From assembly GCA_050945755.1 (NCBI GenBank), contig JBMNTN010000071.1, forward strand, positions 1 to 8,761: DNA of 8,761 nt, in the 5' to 3' direction. Shown here one piece after another: positions 7,406-8,761 of this stretch (within the stretch, counting starts at the first letter, position 1; each line of letters starts with the position of its first letter). The notes under the pieces were generated by a model that saw only the letters and a list, made by a program, of their open reading frames with translations, was not told the origin of the DNA and did no database searches. The stretch is from JAQVXR01 sp050945755. Its GTDB lineage: Bacteria > Bacillota > Dehalobacteriia > Dehalobacteriales > Dehalobacteriaceae. The position numbers were made by a program, and so were the translations under genes.

Positions 7406-7434
7406 TTGAACATTTAGCCTAAATGCTATATTAT
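7406..7434 (+). promoter_or_regulatory. Promoter of the stress-protein gene
   Basis: TTGAAC at 7406-7411 (4 of 6 to the vegetative -35) and TATTAT at 7429-7434 (5 of 6 to the -10), separated by exactly 17 nt. The predicted start is near 7441, giving a leader of about 78 nt before ATG 7519. The spacer is filled by a palindrome (see 7411-7425). Confidence 0.6.
7411..7425. promoter_or_regulatory. Palindromic operator-like site within the promoter spacer
   Basis: CATTTAG-C-CTAAATG: perfect 7-bp arms around a single central base, lying between the -35 and -10 of the plus-strand promoter and upstream of mrpA. A dimeric repressor bound here would block the stress-protein promoter. The binding protein is unknown, and a 7-bp palindrome in AT-rich DNA can arise by chance. 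Confidence 0.4.
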
Positions 7435-7440
7435 GTTTAT

Positions 7441-7446
7441 ATTATA
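7441..7446 (-). promoter_or_regulatory. Candidate -10 box for a promoter proximal to mrpA (no good -35)
   Basis: A perfect TATAAT reads on the minus strand at 7446-7441, about 76 nt upstream of TTG 7365. No convincing -35 is found at 15-18 nt spacing (the 17-nt hexamer is ACAATT), so this is only a candidate. The AT-rich tract around it contains two direct copies of TATATTAT (7427-7434 and 7438-7445, plus-strand reading) 11 bp apart. Confidence 0.3.
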
Positions 7447-7506
7447 TAAGGACACAGGAAAAAAATTGTGTTGCATAAAAACCTGGACAATGTTAAAAAT
7501 CTGATT

Positions 7507-7515
7507 GGAGGTGAT
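7507..7515 (+). promoter_or_regulatory. Ribosome binding site deciding the start of the stress-protein gene
   Basis: GGAGGTGAT with 7 nt between the GGAGG core and ATG 7519. The open frame extends 17 codons further upstream to GTG 7468, but no comparable site precedes that codon and the site would then be coding. Confidence 0.8.
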
Positions 7516-7518
7516 TTA

Positions 7519-8199
7519 ATGAAACATATTAAAACACATATGGATGAAAGCATTCTCGTTTGTGTATATTATGGTCCTAATGGTGAACGTTTAATCCACC
7601 GGGGATGTAGACTGGCAAGTTTGTTGGACTGTCCCCTTTATATACTTACCATTGATCCACTGCCCCTTGAAGAGTTTGATGCAGAGAGAACTGACTATAT
7701 TGCAAGGTGGAAGCAGCTTGCCAAAGAACATAATGCAGAAGAATACATAATTAAAGATAATGAAAAACGTCCCGTTACAACGGTTATTGCAGAGGTAGCC
7801 CGCCAAAAGAATATCACCCAAATCGTTATCGGCCAAACTGCCCAAAGTCGCTGGCGGGAGATTACCAAGGGTTCTATCATCAATATTTTATTGCGAGAAA
7901 TTCCCTTTATTGACCTGCACATTGTTTCTGTACCACGATATTTAGAAAGCAGGGAAGGGTCTTTTGAGAAGGGAGTACGCGCTTATTTAGTTAAAGAGGG
8001 AGAATCTTATCGCCTTAGCTTCAATCATACCAATGATGTTGTCTATGAGGGTATTTTCTTCAAGAAAACAGGTACAGATTTTAATAATGGCGTCTTCAGG
8101 TTTATGAATAATCAAGAGACCATTCAGGTTCAAATCACCGACGATTATGTCAAGGAATTAAAAAACATTCACATCACCGGACCCGAGTCCAAATATTAG
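7519..8199 (+). CDS. Stand-alone KdpD-type universal stress protein domain with an unrecognised C-terminal extension
   Basis: Cytoplasmic protein of 226 aa with no membrane segment. Residues about 11-140 resemble the universal stress protein domain found inside the sensor kinase KdpD: SILVCVYYGPNGERLIHRGC and LYILTID at the start, then IVIGQTAQSRWREITKGSII and IDLHIVSVPR. The G-x12-GS loop (Gly105, Gly118, Ser119) and Arg-Trp pair are the nucleotide-binding signature of that subgroup. There is no kinase, HAMP or KdpD N-terminal domain, so it cannot signal by phosphorylation by itself. Residues about 141-226 form a second, charged region I do not recognise. The gene is divergent from mrp and convergent with the riboswitch. 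In S. aureus the KdpD version binds cyclic-di-AMP; I do not see the FTAxY element described there, so ligand binding here is inference. Confidence 0.85.
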   Translation: MKHIKTHMDESILVCVYYGPNGERLIHRGCRLASLLDCPLYILTIDPLPLEEFDAERTDYIARWKQLAKEHNAEEYIIKDNEKRPVTTVIAEVARQKNITQIVIGQTAQSRWREITKGSIINILLREIPFIDLHIVSVPRYLESREGSFEKGVRAYLVKEGESYRLSFNHTNDVVYEGIFFKKTGTDFNNGVFRFMNNQETIQVQITDDYVKELKNIHITGPESKY

Positions 8200-8221
8200 A
8201 TATGGGAGAAAGAATAAAAAC

Positions 8222-8269
8222 AAGCCACAATTGTCATCTCATTTAAACATGACATGACAATTGTGGCTT
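8222..8269 (-). terminator. Riboswitch intrinsic terminator, possibly also acting on the convergent stress-protein transcript
   Basis: Perfect 16-bp inverted repeat (arms 8222-8237 and 8254-8269) with a 16-nt loop. On the minus strand the stem is followed by GTTTTTATTCTTT, a good U-tract, and its 5' arm begins at the base after the aptamer's closing stem. On the plus strand the tail (AATGCTTACG) is poor in T, so forward termination for the stress gene is likely weaker. Release would occur around 8205-8215, just beyond the stress-gene stop codon on the other strand. Confidence 0.85.
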
Positions 8270-8370
8270 AATGCTTACGAGGTTAGCTGCTGGGTTAGGA
8301 GTAGCCGCCCCTTCTAAAAATAGATTCACCCCAAAAATTGGTTCCCCCGTTCAATAGTAGATTCAGCATT
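8270..8370 (-). ncRNA. Cyclic-di-AMP riboswitch aptamer (ydaO/yuaA class)
   Basis: Read on the minus strand, the 101-nt element carries the conserved blocks of the ydaO/yuaA family in order: GCUGAAUC next to P1, ACGGGGGAACCAAUUUUUGG then GGUGAAUCU, a small UCUA/UAGA hairpin, AGGGGC, and CAGCUAACCUCGUAAGCAUU. P1 forms by perfect pairing of AAUGCU (8370-8365) with AGCAUU (8275-8270). The match to the structurally studied Thermoanaerobacter tengcongensis ydaO RNA is clear by eye. The family binds cyclic-di-AMP and normally turns expression off, mostly for potassium transport, osmolyte and cell-wall genes. A terminator follows immediately. No sense-strand gene follows within 840 nt: the next is mrpA, beyond the antisense stress gene. 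I see no definite antiterminator pairing. Confidence 0.88.
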
Positions 8371-8404
8371 TTATTATAAACCCCAACGTACATTATTCAT
8401 CAAA

Positions 8405-8433
8405 ATGATAACATATAGGTTCTTGCAAGTCAA
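8405..8433 (-). promoter_or_regulatory. Promoter of the riboswitch transcript
   Basis: TTGACT (8433-8428, 5 of 6) and TATCAT (8410-8405, 5 of 6) separated by exactly 17 nt, with a TGT extended -10 element (TGTTATCAT). The predicted start is near 8398, about 28 nt before the aptamer. This is the strongest promoter match in the window and shows that the riboswitch is an intact transcription unit. Confidence 0.75.
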
Positions 8434-8463
8434 TTATAATAAATGCTCAAAGCCGTTTAACAT
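8434..8463 (-). CDS. Possible nine-codon leader ORF with a strong ribosome site
   Basis: ATG 8463 to TAA 8434 encodes MLNGFEHLL. It is preceded by AGGAGGGAGGTA directly before the ATG, a very purine-rich ribosome-site-like stretch. A perfect TTGACA (8558-8553) with TATTTT 16 nt downstream (8536-8531) could supply transcription. The stop abuts the -35 of the riboswitch promoter. The peptide resembles no known leader, and the ORF may be chance or the decayed start of a former gene. Confidence 0.2.
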   Translation of the reverse strand: MLNGFEHLL

Positions 8464-8561
8464 TACCTCCCTCCTCCCATACCTACATAATAGCAACGCT
8501 GCTTTTATGATGCTCGACTTTTTAACACAAAAAATATCGAATCGTTAGGGGGTGTCAAGGA

Positions 8562-8761
8562 TTACCGATTTCTTTCCCTAAACACCAAAGACTCATAATT
8601 CGTGTTATGCTGCTGCAACTCATCATCAAAGGTGTAAGCTCCGCTTAAAATTTGGTCTTCTGTTCTTGCATATGGAATGTGTAATGGACTTGAAAGATGC
8701 ACGTAGCTTAGGATGGCACGAGTTTCATAAAAATCGTGGTCAGTCCTTACCGTGTAGCGGT
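8562..8761 (-). CDS. C-terminal fragment of an unrecognised protein, cut by window edge
   Basis: An open frame enters from the right edge and stops at TAA 8564-8562, giving 65 residues that include RTDHDFYETRAILSYVHLSS, HIPYARTEDQILSGAY and a polar end DDELQQHN...RERNR. The composition (balanced charged and aromatic residues) looks like real protein and no other frame stays open across this stretch, but a 65-codon chance frame is possible. I do not recognise the family. It is co-oriented with the riboswitch and lies about 160 nt upstream of its predicted transcript start. No obvious terminator follows its stop. Confidence 0.5.
   Translation of the reverse strand, partial: RYTVRTDHDFYETRAILSYVHLSSPLHIPYARTEDQILSGAYTFDDELQQHNTNYESLVFRERNR

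Noticed and set aside
7591..7922. Two minus-strand open frames (84 and 75 codons) opposite the stress-protein gene
   Set aside because: They lie entirely antisense to a well supported gene, lack ribosome sites and have no family-like motifs; treated as shadows, although the region may be transcribed antisense from the riboswitch.
8222..8269. Simple bidirectional terminator for the stress gene only
   Set aside because: The U-tract is on the minus-strand side and the aptamer abuts the stem, so its main role is the riboswitch expression platform.
1..8761. tRNA, rRNA, CRISPR array, prophage or integrase signatures
   Set aside because: Looked for and not seen on either strand.

Overview
The window looks like chromosomal DNA of a Gram-positive Firmicute. 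Shine-Dalgarno sequences are near-consensus, GTG and TTG starts occur, intrinsic terminators are clear, and the antiporter subunits read very much like those of Bacillus subtilis. The sigma factor/membrane protein pair and general style suggest a spore-former of the Clostridia (Peptococcaceae or Desulfitobacteriaceae type), but this is inference and not a species call.

Layout from left to right. (1) 1-1413, minus strand: an ECF-type sigma factor and, joined to it by an ATGA overlap, a multi-span membrane protein cut by the left window edge, probably its regulator. (2) 1493-1531: a 16-bp hairpin closing the next operon. (3) 1555-7365, minus strand: a complete seven-gene Mrp (Mnh) Na+/H+ antiporter operon, mrpABCDEFG, with every junction overlapping or abutting. 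(4) 7366-7518: a short divergent control region with a palindrome lying between the -35 and -10 of the plus-strand promoter. (5) 7519-8199, plus strand: a stand-alone KdpD-type universal stress protein domain with an unrecognised C-terminal extension. (6) 8222-8433, minus strand: a full riboswitch unit, made of a strong promoter, a ydaO/yuaA-class cyclic-di-AMP aptamer and an intrinsic terminator. (7) 8562-8761, minus strand: the C-terminal end of an unrecognised protein.

The most striking point is the position of the riboswitch. No sense gene directly follows it. Its terminator ends about 10 bases beyond the 3' end of the convergent stress-protein gene, and any read-through would run antisense across that whole gene and then enter the mrp operon in the sense direction. 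Cyclic-di-AMP controls potassium, osmotic and turgor balance in Firmicutes, and the KdpD stress-protein domain is a known cyclic-di-AMP receptor in Staphylococcus aureus. The locus could therefore be a cyclic-di-AMP-gated module that switches between the stress protein and the Mrp antiporter. The sequence directly shows the aptamer, promoter, terminator and gene orientations; the switching model is inference.

Several starts were moved from the longest open frame on the basis of ribosome binding sites and family register: mrpA to TTG 7365, the sigma factor to GTG 1413, the stress protein to ATG 7519, and smaller shifts in mrpC and mrpD. The gene-free stretch 8200-8561 holds the riboswitch unit and a possible nine-codon leader ORF; nothing else was recognised there.
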